NCBI GenBank assembly: GCA_937928085.1
Contig: CALFVU010000008.1
Span: 62,001-126,000, forward strand
Source: an uncultured bacterium
GTDB taxonomy: Bacteria; Spirochaetota; Leptospiria; Leptospirales; Leptonemataceae
Direction of reading: 5' to 3'
DNA length: 64,000 nt
Part shown: positions 26,549 through 34,384 of the stretch, in pieces
Numbering within the stretch: position 1 is the first letter of the stretch
Layout: the number at the start of each line of letters is the position of its first letter
Notes under the pieces: model-generated
What the model was told of the DNA's origin: nothing
Seen by the model: the letters and a program-made list of their open reading frames with translations, nothing else
Database searches by the model: none
Position numbers and translations under genes: made by a program

Positions 26549-27312
26549 AAATATCCTTTTAATTTATAACCTAAAATGCCTATATATTCTTTAATCGCTA
26601 TCGTAGTTTTATATAAAGAATATTCATTTGGAAAAAAATCTTCTGGTCCATAATTTTTTCTTATGCTTCTAAAATCTGTTGGTATAGGATAAATGATCAA
26701 TTCAGGATAAATTGTATTTTTAATTTTTAAAAATGTATCATATGCTCGATAGAGATGAAAAGCACTAGTGATTAAATGAATTTTTTTTATGTTGAATTGT
26801 TTGCAAATTTTAATTGATTCGATTGCATTTTCAGCTGTATTTCTGGATATAGCATCTATTAAAATTTTATCTTCAGGGATTTTATTTTTTAAATATTTTT
26901 TTAAAATCATTGCTTCAGGGTGTGTATTTTGTAGAATTCGACCTGAAGCTCCACTTAAAATAATATAATTTGTTTTTTTTGAATGCCAGATTTCTTCTGC
27001 AAAAAGAATTCGATCAACTCCATCTGTGAATTCAGGCCAATCTCCAATACTACGTTCAGGATTGCTTAGTCCTCCTAGAACAATCGTTGCTTCCGCTTCT
27101 TGAATTTCAGAAATCCGTACATAAGGAAATCGATCTTCTAAAGAACGTAATAATATACTTGCTACAATTTCTGTAGAAATCATTCCAAAAAAAATCCAGA
27201 TCAAAATTAAAAATCTACTTTTTTTGTAAATTAAATATATAAAAATAATTATATAAAACAAAGGAAAAGGAAAAAATAATATTGAAACTATTTTAGAAAG
27301 ATAAAAAAACAT
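26545..27312 (-). CDS. DUF218/ElyC-YdcF family membrane protein
   Basis: A 255-residue protein with two N-terminal membrane segments (residues 2-55). It then has the DUF218 core: EATIVLGGLSNPER, RILFAEEIWHSKK, YIILSGASGRI, RNTAENAIES (the NTxEN motif), and IHLITSAFHLYRAY. This is the ElyC-like arrangement. E. coli ElyC affects undecaprenyl-phosphate lipid-carrier use in envelope synthesis; a similar envelope role is inferred here. It is coupled with the downstream GDSL gene by ATGA and sits 40 bases behind an unknown membrane protein. Confidence 0.82.
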   Translation of the reverse strand: MFFYLSKIVSILFFPFPLFYIIIFIYLIYKKSRFLILIWIFFGMISTEIVASILLRSLEDRFPYVRISEIQEAEATIVLGGLSNPERSIGDWPEFTDGVDRILFAEEIWHSKKTNYIILSGASGRILQNTHPEAMILKKYLKNKIPEDKILIDAISRNTAENAIESIKICKQFNIKKIHLITSAFHLYRAYDTFLKIKNTIYPELIIYPIPTDFRSIRKNYGPEDFFPNEYSLYKTTIAIKEYIGILGYKLKGYL

Positions 27313-27352
27313 AATTCTTAATTATATAAATCTTTTATAAATCAATCAAATG

Positions 27353-27982
27353 TTATCTATTTTTTTTCTTTTTTAAATTTATAATAATTGCGAAAATGAG
27401 TACTAAACTAAAAAATAAGAGGATCAAACTAAAAACCCATAGTCGAATTTTATATTCTTTTTCGCTTATTGGATATTTGATTTCTTCGAAATAAATTTGA
27501 TTTAAAAAATTATTGATTTCTTTTTTACAAAGTTCAATGTTAAGTTCTTTTTCGATTTGATAATAATACACAATTGTATACAAATAATCACGGCTTCCAA
27601 AGCTAAATTTACATATCTTTTCTTGTAAATTATTTTTTTTAGCATAAGTTTTTTTGATTTGAATAGATCCTTTTAGAGTTTTGATTGATTTTTTATTTTG
27701 TGTAATCGTTTTAGGGAAGAATTCAATAATTTCTGAATTTGGTTCTAAATCAAAAGTTCTACTATAATTTTTTTTACAAAAAACAATCCAGATTTCTTTT
27801 TGGTTTTGTAAAACAAGACTATCCTCGGTTTTTTCTACAAGAGTTTTCGTTTTTTCTGACTCTATGCTCATTTTACAAAATTCTAGATAGAAAAAATTAT
27901 TGCCTTTTAGACTTGATATTATTGTATAAAAACAAAATATGAAAATCCAAAAATATTTCAAATTCACTTTAAAAATTTTCAA
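27353..27982 (-). CDS. Exported single-pass membrane protein, unknown
   Basis: I do not recognise this 209-residue protein. An N-terminal signal (MKIFKVNLKYFWIFIFCFYT) leads an extracytoplasmic domain of about 145 residues. This contains several lysine-rich strands and a few cysteines (in LEFCKM, IVFCKK, EKICKF and ELCKKE). A C-terminal membrane segment (about residues 180-200) is followed by KKKKNR as the stop-transfer tail. The chosen start overlaps the divergent dehydrogenase gene by 44 bases; the next Met (27871) would remove the signal, so the long form is preferred. Probably first gene of the elyC-GDSL-MFS run. Confidence 0.6.
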   Translation of the reverse strand: MKIFKVNLKYFWIFIFCFYTIISSLKGNNFFYLEFCKMSIESEKTKTLVEKTEDSLVLQNQKEIWIVFCKKNYSRTFDLEPNSEIIEFFPKTITQNKKSIKTLKGSIQIKKTYAKKNNLQEKICKFSFGSRDYLYTIVYYYQIEKELNIELCKKEINNFLNQIYFEEIKYPISEKEYKIRLWVFSLILLFFSLVLIFAIIINLKKKKNR

Positions 27983-29222
27983 AAAAATTTTTATTTATTT
28001 GAATGTCTATTATTTCGTTAGTTGTACGCAATTTAAAGATGTTATCATTGATATATTTACACAAGATTATAAAATCGAAGCAAAGGAACTTAAACCCGAA
28101 TTTGTATCAAAAGATATCAATAGAAAAAAAATTGTATTAAAATTAAACGAAGAATTTTCTGGTCTTCCCCAAATCACATCTTTAGTTGCTTATCCTTTAG
28201 ATTCTCAACTATTTTTTGCAACTATAAAAACGGGAGAACTAATGCTTTATGATTTTTCTACAAAAAAGTCATGGTTAATAAAAAAATTTGATGTGTTAAC
28301 TTCAAGCGAACAAGGTTTATTGGGCATAGCATTCCACCCTCAGTTTCCCAAACAACCTTTTTTATATTTACATTATTCTGTAAAAAAAAATCAAAAAAAA
28401 TACGGAAGAATTTCTGAATTTAGTTTGTTAATAAATCCAGTATTGGATAGAACAAACCTAAATAATTCTTTTACGATTAAAAACGAAAGAATACTTTTAG
28501 AAGTCGAACAACCTTATTCAAATCATAATGGCGGGCATCTGGAATTTGGCCCTGATGGGTATCTTTATATTGGGTTAGGAGATGGTGGTTGGAGAGATGA
28601 CATTCATAATTATAGCCAAAATCCAAAATCTTTACTAGGTAGTATGCTAAGAATTGATGTAAAGCCAACTTCTAATCGACCTTATAGTATACCTGCTGAT
28701 AATCCGTTTATAGAAAAAAAAGAATGGAAAGAAGAAATTTTTGCAATTGGCTTAAGAAATCCATGGAAATTTTCTTTTGATCCATATACGAAACGCTTAA
28801 TTGTTGCAGATGTAGGTCAAGATCAATACGAAGAAATTTCTATAGTAGAAAAAGGAAAAAATTATGGTTGGAGGGTAAAAGAAGGTTATAGTTGTTATCA
28901 GGATGTATCGTTGTGTAATCAAACAGATTTCGTTGACCCCATTTATGTTTATGATCATTCAGAAGGTCAATCAATAACAGGCGGATATGTCTATACTTCT
29001 GATAAGATTAGCGAGTTAAAAGGAAAATATATTTTTGGAGATTTTGTCCAAGGAAAAATATGGGCATTAGAACTACCACAAACAAATCAAAAAGTTTCAG
29101 AAAGTGCTATTTATTCTCTTGGCAAATGGCCATTACTGATTTCTACATTCTCTTTGACTTTAGAGGGAGAAGTATTGGTTTGTGATTTTCAAACTGGAAA
29201 GATATTTAGCTTTAGAAAATAA
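27939..29222 (+). CDS. PQQ-dependent sugar (glucose/sorbosone) dehydrogenase-like lipoprotein
   Basis: This is a six-bladed propeller of the soluble glucose dehydrogenase / aldose sugar dehydrogenase (YliI) type, 427 residues. Motifs are EQGLLGIAFHPQFP, HNGGHLEFGPDGYLYIGLGDGG (the first conserved His and the calcium/PQQ region), GLRNPWKFSFDP, and DVGQDQYEEISIVEKGKNYG. PGLRNPWR-type and YGWxxxEG motifs are family hallmarks. The signal peptide ends YYFVSCTQ, a relaxed spirochaete-like lipobox (Ser before Cys). It would oxidise sugars in the periplasm if PQQ is available; no PQQ synthesis gene is nearby. Its 5' end overlaps the divergent unknown gene. Confidence 0.85.
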   Translation: MKIQKYFKFTLKIFKKIFIYLNVYYFVSCTQFKDVIIDIFTQDYKIEAKELKPEFVSKDINRKKIVLKLNEEFSGLPQITSLVAYPLDSQLFFATIKTGELMLYDFSTKKSWLIKKFDVLTSSEQGLLGIAFHPQFPKQPFLYLHYSVKKNQKKYGRISEFSLLINPVLDRTNLNNSFTIKNERILLEVEQPYSNHNGGHLEFGPDGYLYIGLGDGGWRDDIHNYSQNPKSLLGSMLRIDVKPTSNRPYSIPADNPFIEKKEWKEEIFAIGLRNPWKFSFDPYTKRLIVADVGQDQYEEISIVEKGKNYGWRVKEGYSCYQDVSLCNQTDFVDPIYVYDHSEGQSITGGYVYTSDKISELKGKYIFGDFVQGKIWALELPQTNQKVSESAIYSLGKWPLLISTFSLTLEGEVLVCDFQTGKIFSFRK

Positions 29223-29538
29223 ATTCAAACCCTATTTTAAAAAGTTTTGGCATATAACTATCTACAATGAATATAATATGAAAATAATAACGTAATTTTT
29301 TAAAATCACAAAAATTTCTTATTTTAACTTAAAAAACGATTGAATAAAAAGACTTTCGAGAAAAAAAACTCAAGGACTTAGAACAAGACTAATTTTTTTT
29401 TCTTTCGAGATTTTATAGATATTGAAAAACACTCCATAAAAACAAACGATAATTCGATAAAAGCAACAATTAAAAACTTCCTTGCAAGATCAAGTGTTAA
29501 AGTAAACATTTTTTTTTAACGAAGAATAGGTTTTTCAT
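29223..29538. other. Gene-free stretch after the dehydrogenase gene
   Basis: No supportable gene in 316 bases. The motif CTTTCGAGA occurs twice (about 29352 and 29402) flanking A- and T-runs that can pair into a long A/T hairpin with a loop of about 24 bases. A short open frame at 29420-29519 ends in TAA but has no start and no recognisable product. It may be the worn remains of a gene or simply two convergent 3' regions. Confidence 0.45.
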
Positions 29539-30642
29539 CTATAGATAATATCTAAGTAAATATGATAACTTTTCTGAAAGTTTATCTAAAATTTTTCTTT
29601 TTTCCCATTCATCTAAAATAATTTCTTTGCAAGATTGGAGATCAAAATTCCATATCTTTCGAAATTTGTTAATAAAATTCAAATCAGAAATAAAAAAATC
29701 AATTTCTAAATTATGAAAAAAACTTCTATAGTCAATATTTGAAGAACCAATAATTACTCCTTTGTCTGTAACTGTGTGTTTTGAATGAAAAATTCTTTCT
29801 GTATATTCATAAATTTTAATTCCAGATTTTAATAAAGTTGAGTATACTGCTCTACCTGCCTGTCGTGCAAGCCAAACATCTGTATTACCTGCTGTTAAAA
29901 TCTGTACTTCAATACCTTGTTCTGATTTGGATTTTAAAATTTTTATTAATTTTAAAGGAGGTACAAAATAAGGTGTTGCTAGATAAATAAATGAGTTTGC
30001 TTCTTTTAAAAAATTGTAGTAAAATTTTCTAAATAATAATCTCCTTTTTCTATTAAGGGAAGAAAATAAATAATATTGTGAGTCATTTCTAAAAGGATAC
30101 AATATTTGAAATTTTTTTTGTAAATAATAAAATTTTTTTATACAAACTCTCCATAAACTTAAAAAATCTAATTTTGCTTGATTGAATACTGCTTGAATTT
30201 CTAAGTTTTTGTTTTCGATTCGAATCATTGTATCTCGCCATCTTTCCTTATGCATAATTTTTCTAGAAAAAACATCTTTTATGTTCATTCCGCCTGTATA
30301 AAGAATTAAATCATCAATTAAAACAATCTTTCTATGATCTCTTCTATGATATCCCGATTTAAATAAAAATTTAAATCGAAACGGTTTATAAATTGCTAAT
30401 TCAACTTTCGAGTGATAAATTTTTTTTCGAATATTTTCAATATAGTCTTTAGTTCCCACTCCATCTACGATGATTTTTATGGGAACCTGATCACTTTTTT
30501 TTATAAGAATATCAAGAATTCTTTGTCCTATGATTTCTAATTGAAAGATATAGAACTCGATAAAAATATACTTTTTTGAAAGTTTTATATCTTTTTCTAA
30601 TGAAGAGAAAAAATGATCTCCTTCGAAAAAAATTTTGATCAT
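29539..30642 (-). CDS. cls: Phospholipase D-family cardiolipin synthase
   Basis: This 367-residue enzyme of the PLD superfamily most likely joins phosphatidylglycerol molecules to cardiolipin. Both HKD motifs are intact: HRKIVLIDD from His103 followed by YTGGMN, and HSKHTVTDKGVIIGSSNIDYRS near residue 285. Compared with typical Cls it lacks the N-terminal membrane segments, giving a shorter, ClsB-like (YbhO-like) protein. Its start overlaps the end of the CapA-like gene by four bases (ATGA). Confidence 0.87.
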   Translation of the reverse strand: MIKIFFEGDHFFSSLEKDIKLSKKYIFIEFYIFQLEIIGQRILDILIKKSDQVPIKIIVDGVGTKDYIENIRKKIYHSKVELAIYKPFRFKFLFKSGYHRRDHRKIVLIDDLILYTGGMNIKDVFSRKIMHKERWRDTMIRIENKNLEIQAVFNQAKLDFLSLWRVCIKKFYYLQKKFQILYPFRNDSQYYLFSSLNRKRRLLFRKFYYNFLKEANSFIYLATPYFVPPLKLIKILKSKSEQGIEVQILTAGNTDVWLARQAGRAVYSTLLKSGIKIYEYTERIFHSKHTVTDKGVIIGSSNIDYRSFFHNLEIDFFISDLNFINKFRKIWNFDLQSCKEIILDEWEKRKILDKLSEKLSYLLRYYL

Positions 30643-31784
30643 AAAATTTGTAATTTTTTAGGTAATGTTTTTAAAATTTCTAAAGAATTCATAAAAAAAA
30701 GAATCATTTTTTCCGTATGGTAATCCTTTTTATCAGGATAAAAATGAATGAAATATTTTATGTTGTTTAGTTTTACTACATATTTAGATGGTTCTTGTAT
30801 TGAAAGATATAGATATTCATGAATGGGAAGAATTCTATGTTTTCCATTAAAACTTACATAAACAGGTATGTAATCAAGATCATAGATCAAAATTTGTTGA
30901 TTTTCTTTTTTTACTTTAAATTGAAAAATCATACCTCCGTCAGTATTTGGTTTTTTTTGATTAGAGATAAAATTTCCTAATGACCAAACCACTAATCTTT
31001 GTTTTTCATTGCCATATTTGTCAGAAACTTTTAGTAATTCAAAAGGTTGAAGAACATGGGGATGCCCTCCTAATACTATATCCACTCCTTCTTTAAAAGC
31101 TAATTGTACGATCAGTTTCTGGTATAGATTTGGACTAGTAATGTATTCTTTACCATAATGAAGTAACAAAATGATCACATCAGGATTTTGCTTTTTTGTA
31201 TATTCTATTTGCATCCTAAGCTCTTCTAAATCGATCTGATTTACCATAGCAGGGTAAGGAACAGCAAGCCCATTTGTACCATAAGTAAAATTTAAAAATG
31301 CAAAAACAATTTGATTTTTTTTATAAAAACTTACAAAATTTTTATTTTGATATTCTTCATCTGTAAATGTGCCAAGGGGTATCAGCCCTTTTTGCTTTAC
31401 CACTATTTTTGTTCGGAGCAATCCTTTTAATCCTTTATCTACACAATGATTATTGGCTAATGTTAGAATATCGAATCCAGACCAACTAAGAGCATCAATT
31501 AAAGCATCGGGAGCTCCAAATTGAGGATAACCACTATACATTGTTCTTTCTCCGGGCAAAGTAGTTTCTAAATTTCCAATAGTGATATCAGTTTCTTCTA
31601 AATATGGTTTTACTTTTTCAAAAGAAAATTTATAATTCCAGCAGTCACAAGTAGGATCATATGCAGTGTAGATCTGAAGATCATGATTCATAATATCTCC
31701 CACAACAGAAAAACTAACTACTTTTTTTTCTGCATAGAGGGGATAGATAATAAAAAAAAAGAAAAAAAAATTTATAGAATGCAT
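30639..31784 (-). CDS. CapA/PgsA-family metallophosphatase-like protein
   Basis: This 381-residue protein belongs to the CapA family (poly-gamma-glutamate capsule synthesis), with a calcineurin-like metallophosphatase fold. Motifs are FSVVGDIMNHD, IGNLETTLPGE, LANNHCVDKGLKGL, LLLHYGKEY and LGGHPHVLQPFE. The start at 31784 (MHSINFFFFFFIIYPLYAE) gives a proper signal peptide and has AAAGG upstream; the longer frame to 31964 adds an unlikely 60 residues in front of it. No pgsBC genes are present, so a capsule role is not supported here. It is coupled to cls. Confidence 0.83.
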   Translation of the reverse strand: MHSINFFFFFFIIYPLYAEKKVVSFSVVGDIMNHDLQIYTAYDPTCDCWNYKFSFEKVKPYLEETDITIGNLETTLPGERTMYSGYPQFGAPDALIDALSWSGFDILTLANNHCVDKGLKGLLRTKIVVKQKGLIPLGTFTDEEYQNKNFVSFYKKNQIVFAFLNFTYGTNGLAVPYPAMVNQIDLEELRMQIEYTKKQNPDVIILLLHYGKEYITSPNLYQKLIVQLAFKEGVDIVLGGHPHVLQPFELLKVSDKYGNEKQRLVVWSLGNFISNQKKPNTDGGMIFQFKVKKENQQILIYDLDYIPVYVSFNGKHRILPIHEYLYLSIQEPSKYVVKLNNIKYFIHFYPDKKDYHTEKMILFFMNSLEILKTLPKKLQIL

Positions 31785-32092
31785 AAATAAACCTTTTTGT
31801 AATAAATTAACATATTGAACTATTTGAATTCGAATATATATTTTTTTGACTATACGAATAATGTTTTTAAATTCTACGAAGCGATCAATGAAACTCTTTT
31901 TATTTTGAATATTTTTTATGATTGTATAGCAAAGATCATCAAAATTAGTTTTTATGGGTTTCATTTTTCGATGTTTTTTGAACGTTGATTATGTTGATTT
32001 TAAAAACTTTTTTTTTACTGACAATCAATTTTTCCATTTTTTGTTTTATTAAAATTCATTAGAAATGATTATTTATTGATAGATATAATTTT
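31785..32092. other. Intergenic stretch between the esterase and CapA-like genes
   Basis: This 308-base stretch includes an open in-frame extension of the CapA-like ORF (31785-31964) that I consider non-coding, because the signal peptide begins after it. The rest (31965-32092) is A/T-rich and shows a T-run; I see no gene or clear hairpin. It could hold the promoter of the capA-cls pair. Confidence 0.5.
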
Positions 32093-33028
32093 TTATTTTA
32101 AAAAAAATTGAATAATTTCTTCATCAGCAAAAAAGTCTTTAGAAGTTTTTCCTATTAACCATTCTGGAAGATATTGATATCCACCAGGCCAAGTGTGACC
32201 GCCATTATGAATTTTAAAAAATTTAATTTTTTTTTCGTAACATTCATATTCAAAAATTTCTGTAAAGATTTCTTTTTCTTTTTGTATGGTTTTGATTCTT
32301 TCTGTTTTAGAGCATTGATTTTTATTTAACCAGAATTGAAGGCTTTCTTCTATCGATAGAACTTCTCCTCTTTGTCGATTTATAACTTTAACCAAACCTC
32401 CTTCGAAAGGAACAAATGGATCTTTAGTTCCATGAATTAATAAAATATTTAATTTTTTATGGGGTTTACATTGATTTTTTAAATTTTTTGGCATAGTAGC
32501 AGCGATAGATGCGAAACCTTCTATCCATTCTGCTGATTCACAAGCAAAACGGAAAGACATCATTCCTCCGTTTGAAATTCCAAAAATAAAAATTTTATCT
32601 CTATTTATGGGAAAATTCTCAATCGTATACTTAATTAAAGCTTTTAAATATCCAACATCATCAAGAGAATGAATTTGCGGATCAAAATTTCTACCATCAT
32701 TCCATTGATTTTTATAACCTTCTGGTAAAAGTAAAAAAAAATTATATCTTTCTTTAAGTTCTAAAAGTCTCCCTTTCGAAAGAATTAAATTAGAATCAAA
32801 ACTACCTCCACCACCGTGTAAACTTATAATTAAAGGAAAAGTATGAATTTTTTGATTAATAATATTTTTATTTACTTTTTCGTAGAAAGAAGGATAATAA
32901 ATCACATTTTTTCTTTTTATGTTTTGATATTCCATCTCGAACCAAAAATAGTTTTGATCTGTAAAATGCAATTTAGGCGAAAAACAACTAATGATTGAAA
33001 ATAAAATTAAAACTTTGTTATTCCACAT
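32093..33028 (-). CDS. PHB-depolymerase/LpqC-like esterase, probable lipoprotein
   Basis: A 311-residue alpha/beta hydrolase of the polyhydroxybutyrate depolymerase / feruloyl esterase group. The oxyanion region is LIISLHGGGGSFDSN, the nucleophile elbow is FGISNGGMMSFRFACE (Ser in GISNG), the acid block is LLIHGTKDPFVPFEGG, and the His is in HNGGHTWPGG. The N-terminus MWNNKVLILFSIISCFS has a lipobox-like IISC, so it is likely a lipoprotein. Real substrates of such proteins range from polyesters to acetyl-xylan; not determinable here. The start overlaps the preceding methyltransferase gene by 11 bases. Confidence 0.82.
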   Translation of the reverse strand: MWNNKVLILFSIISCFSPKLHFTDQNYFWFEMEYQNIKRKNVIYYPSFYEKVNKNIINQKIHTFPLIISLHGGGGSFDSNLILSKGRLLELKERYNFFLLLPEGYKNQWNDGRNFDPQIHSLDDVGYLKALIKYTIENFPINRDKIFIFGISNGGMMSFRFACESAEWIEGFASIAATMPKNLKNQCKPHKKLNILLIHGTKDPFVPFEGGLVKVINRQRGEVLSIEESLQFWLNKNQCSKTERIKTIQKEKEIFTEIFEYECYEKKIKFFKIHNGGHTWPGGYQYLPEWLIGKTSKDFFADEEIIQFFLK

Positions 33029-34181
33029 ATAAAATGAATCCTTTTAAATATTCTCCTTCTGGATGAAACACATTTATGCTATGATCTATAGATTGCGTTA
33101 AATATTCTAAAATCATTATTTTTCTTTTTGCTATTTTTGTTGAAAAAAATATAATTTTACGAAACATATTTAAAGTAATCAATTGAGAACAAGAAAATGT
33201 AAAAAGAATTCCTTGTTTTTTAATTTTTCGTAGAGCAAGTTCATTAAGTTTAACATAGCCTTTGATTCCCCGGGATATATTGTTTTTATTTTTTACAAAT
33301 GCAGGAGGATCTAAAATAATAACGTCAAAAATACCAGCTTCTTTTTTTTCTAAGAAATCAAATACATCTTTTTGAAAGATATCAAAAGAAGAATTAGAAA
33401 ATTGGTTTAAAATCAAATTTTCTTTAAGTTGTTCTAAAGCTTTTTTAGAAGAATCCACAAAAACTACGTTTGTTGCCTGATTTCGTAAAGCATTCATTCC
33501 AAAACTTCCGATATAACAAAAAGTATCGAGTACAACTTTATTTTTGCAATAAGATTGCAATTTCTTACGGTTTAGTTTTTGATCAAGATAAAAACCTGTT
33601 TTTTGAAATTCTAAACTATTTATTTTGAATTGAATTTGATTTTCATAAAAACAAATAAATTCTTTTGGTTTTGAAAGCCAATGTAATTCTTTTTGTTTTT
33701 TTTGTAAAATATAGATAATTTGATTTTGTTTTAAAAAATCAACCAGTATTTCTATGATTAATTTGGGAAATAAATAATCAATTTGTATGAGTGCGAAATC
33801 ATCATAAATGTCACAAATGACACCCGGGCATTCATCACTTTCGGAATGAATAAAACGAAATGCATTGGAATCTTCAAAAAAATTTTTTTTTCTTAAAAAG
33901 AGAATATTGAGTTTATTGAACCAATATTCTTGTAAATTACGAATTTTTGTTGAGTCAAAATCAAAGATTCTTGCTACAATTTGGGTTCTTTTTTCGAAAA
34001 AAGCATTTCCCAAGAACTGTTTTGTATATGAATATACTTCAACCCAATCACCATTTTGTAAGCTATCGTTTTCTATTTTTTCTATAGCTCCCGAAAAAAT
34101 CCAGCTATGACGTTGAAAAAAAATTTTTTCTTTTTTTGGTTTTAAAATTATTTTCCCCTCGGGTTTTGTTAGTTTTTTCAT
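33018..34181 (-). CDS. Class I SAM-dependent rRNA cytosine methyltransferase (RlmI-like)
   Basis: The 387-residue protein has an N-terminal PUA domain (ILKPKKEKIFFQRHSWIFSGAI to FLGNAFFEKRTQIVARIF). The central EEHD-like region is followed by a Rossmann methyltransferase domain: VLDTCYIGSFGMNAL-type glycine loop (VLDTFCYIGSFG), VVFVDSSKKALEQLKEN, and the catalytic IILDPPAFVKNKN. This is the layout of RlmI, which makes 5-methylcytosine at position 1962 of 23S rRNA; whether the target is the same is inference. First gene of the rlmI-esterase-capA-cls run on the minus strand. Confidence 0.87.
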   Translation of the reverse strand: MKKLTKPEGKIILKPKKEKIFFQRHSWIFSGAIEKIENDSLQNGDWVEVYSYTKQFLGNAFFEKRTQIVARIFDFDSTKIRNLQEYWFNKLNILFLRKKNFFEDSNAFRFIHSESDECPGVICDIYDDFALIQIDYLFPKLIIEILVDFLKQNQIIYILQKKQKELHWLSKPKEFICFYENQIQFKINSLEFQKTGFYLDQKLNRKKLQSYCKNKVVLDTFCYIGSFGMNALRNQATNVVFVDSSKKALEQLKENLILNQFSNSSFDIFQKDVFDFLEKKEAGIFDVIILDPPAFVKNKNNISRGIKGYVKLNELALRKIKKQGILFTFSCSQLITLNMFRKIIFFSTKIAKRKIMILEYLTQSIDHSINVFHPEGEYLKGFILYVE

Positions 34182-34314
34182 ATTTAAATCGTATATTTAT
34201 TTTTTGTAAAATGATACAATGAATTTTTATAAAATACATTGATGATTTTTATGCTTTTTTAATGTTAATTTATGAATTCATAATGATTTTGAAATAAAAT
34301 CCATCATAACATTA

Positions 34315-34334
34315 ACAATCAAAATTTTGATTGT
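34315..34334. promoter_or_regulatory. Perfect 20-base palindrome in the divergent rlmI/kinase promoter region
   Basis: Arms ACAATCAAAA and TTTTGATTGT are exact reverse complements with no spacer. The right arm contains the -35-like TTGATT of the promoter reading towards the kinase fusion gene. A repressor bound here would block that promoter and could also affect rlmI, which starts 134 bases away in the other direction. Confidence 0.5.
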
Positions 34335-34355
34335 AAAAAGATACTATCGTAATTT
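34327..34355 (+). promoter_or_regulatory. Candidate promoter for the phosphotransferase/kinase fusion
   Basis: TTGATT at 34327-34332, 17-base spacer, TAATTT at 34350-34355; the ATG lies 29 bases beyond. Spacing is ideal but the hexamers match the consensus only partly. It overlaps the palindrome at 34315-34334. No Shine-Dalgarno sequence is visible before the gene. Confidence 0.35.
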
Positions 34356-34384
34356 TAAAGTTTAGTTACTACAAAGTAAAAAAT

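Noticed and set aside
30639-31784. Poly-gamma-glutamate capsule locus
   Set aside because: Only the CapA-like gene is present; no pgsB, pgsC or capsule ligase genes lie beside it, so a capsule claim is not supported.
31785-31964. 60-residue N-terminal extension of the CapA-like protein
   Set aside because: A proper signal peptide and an AAAGG site occur at the internal ATG 31784, so the extension is unlikely to be translated.
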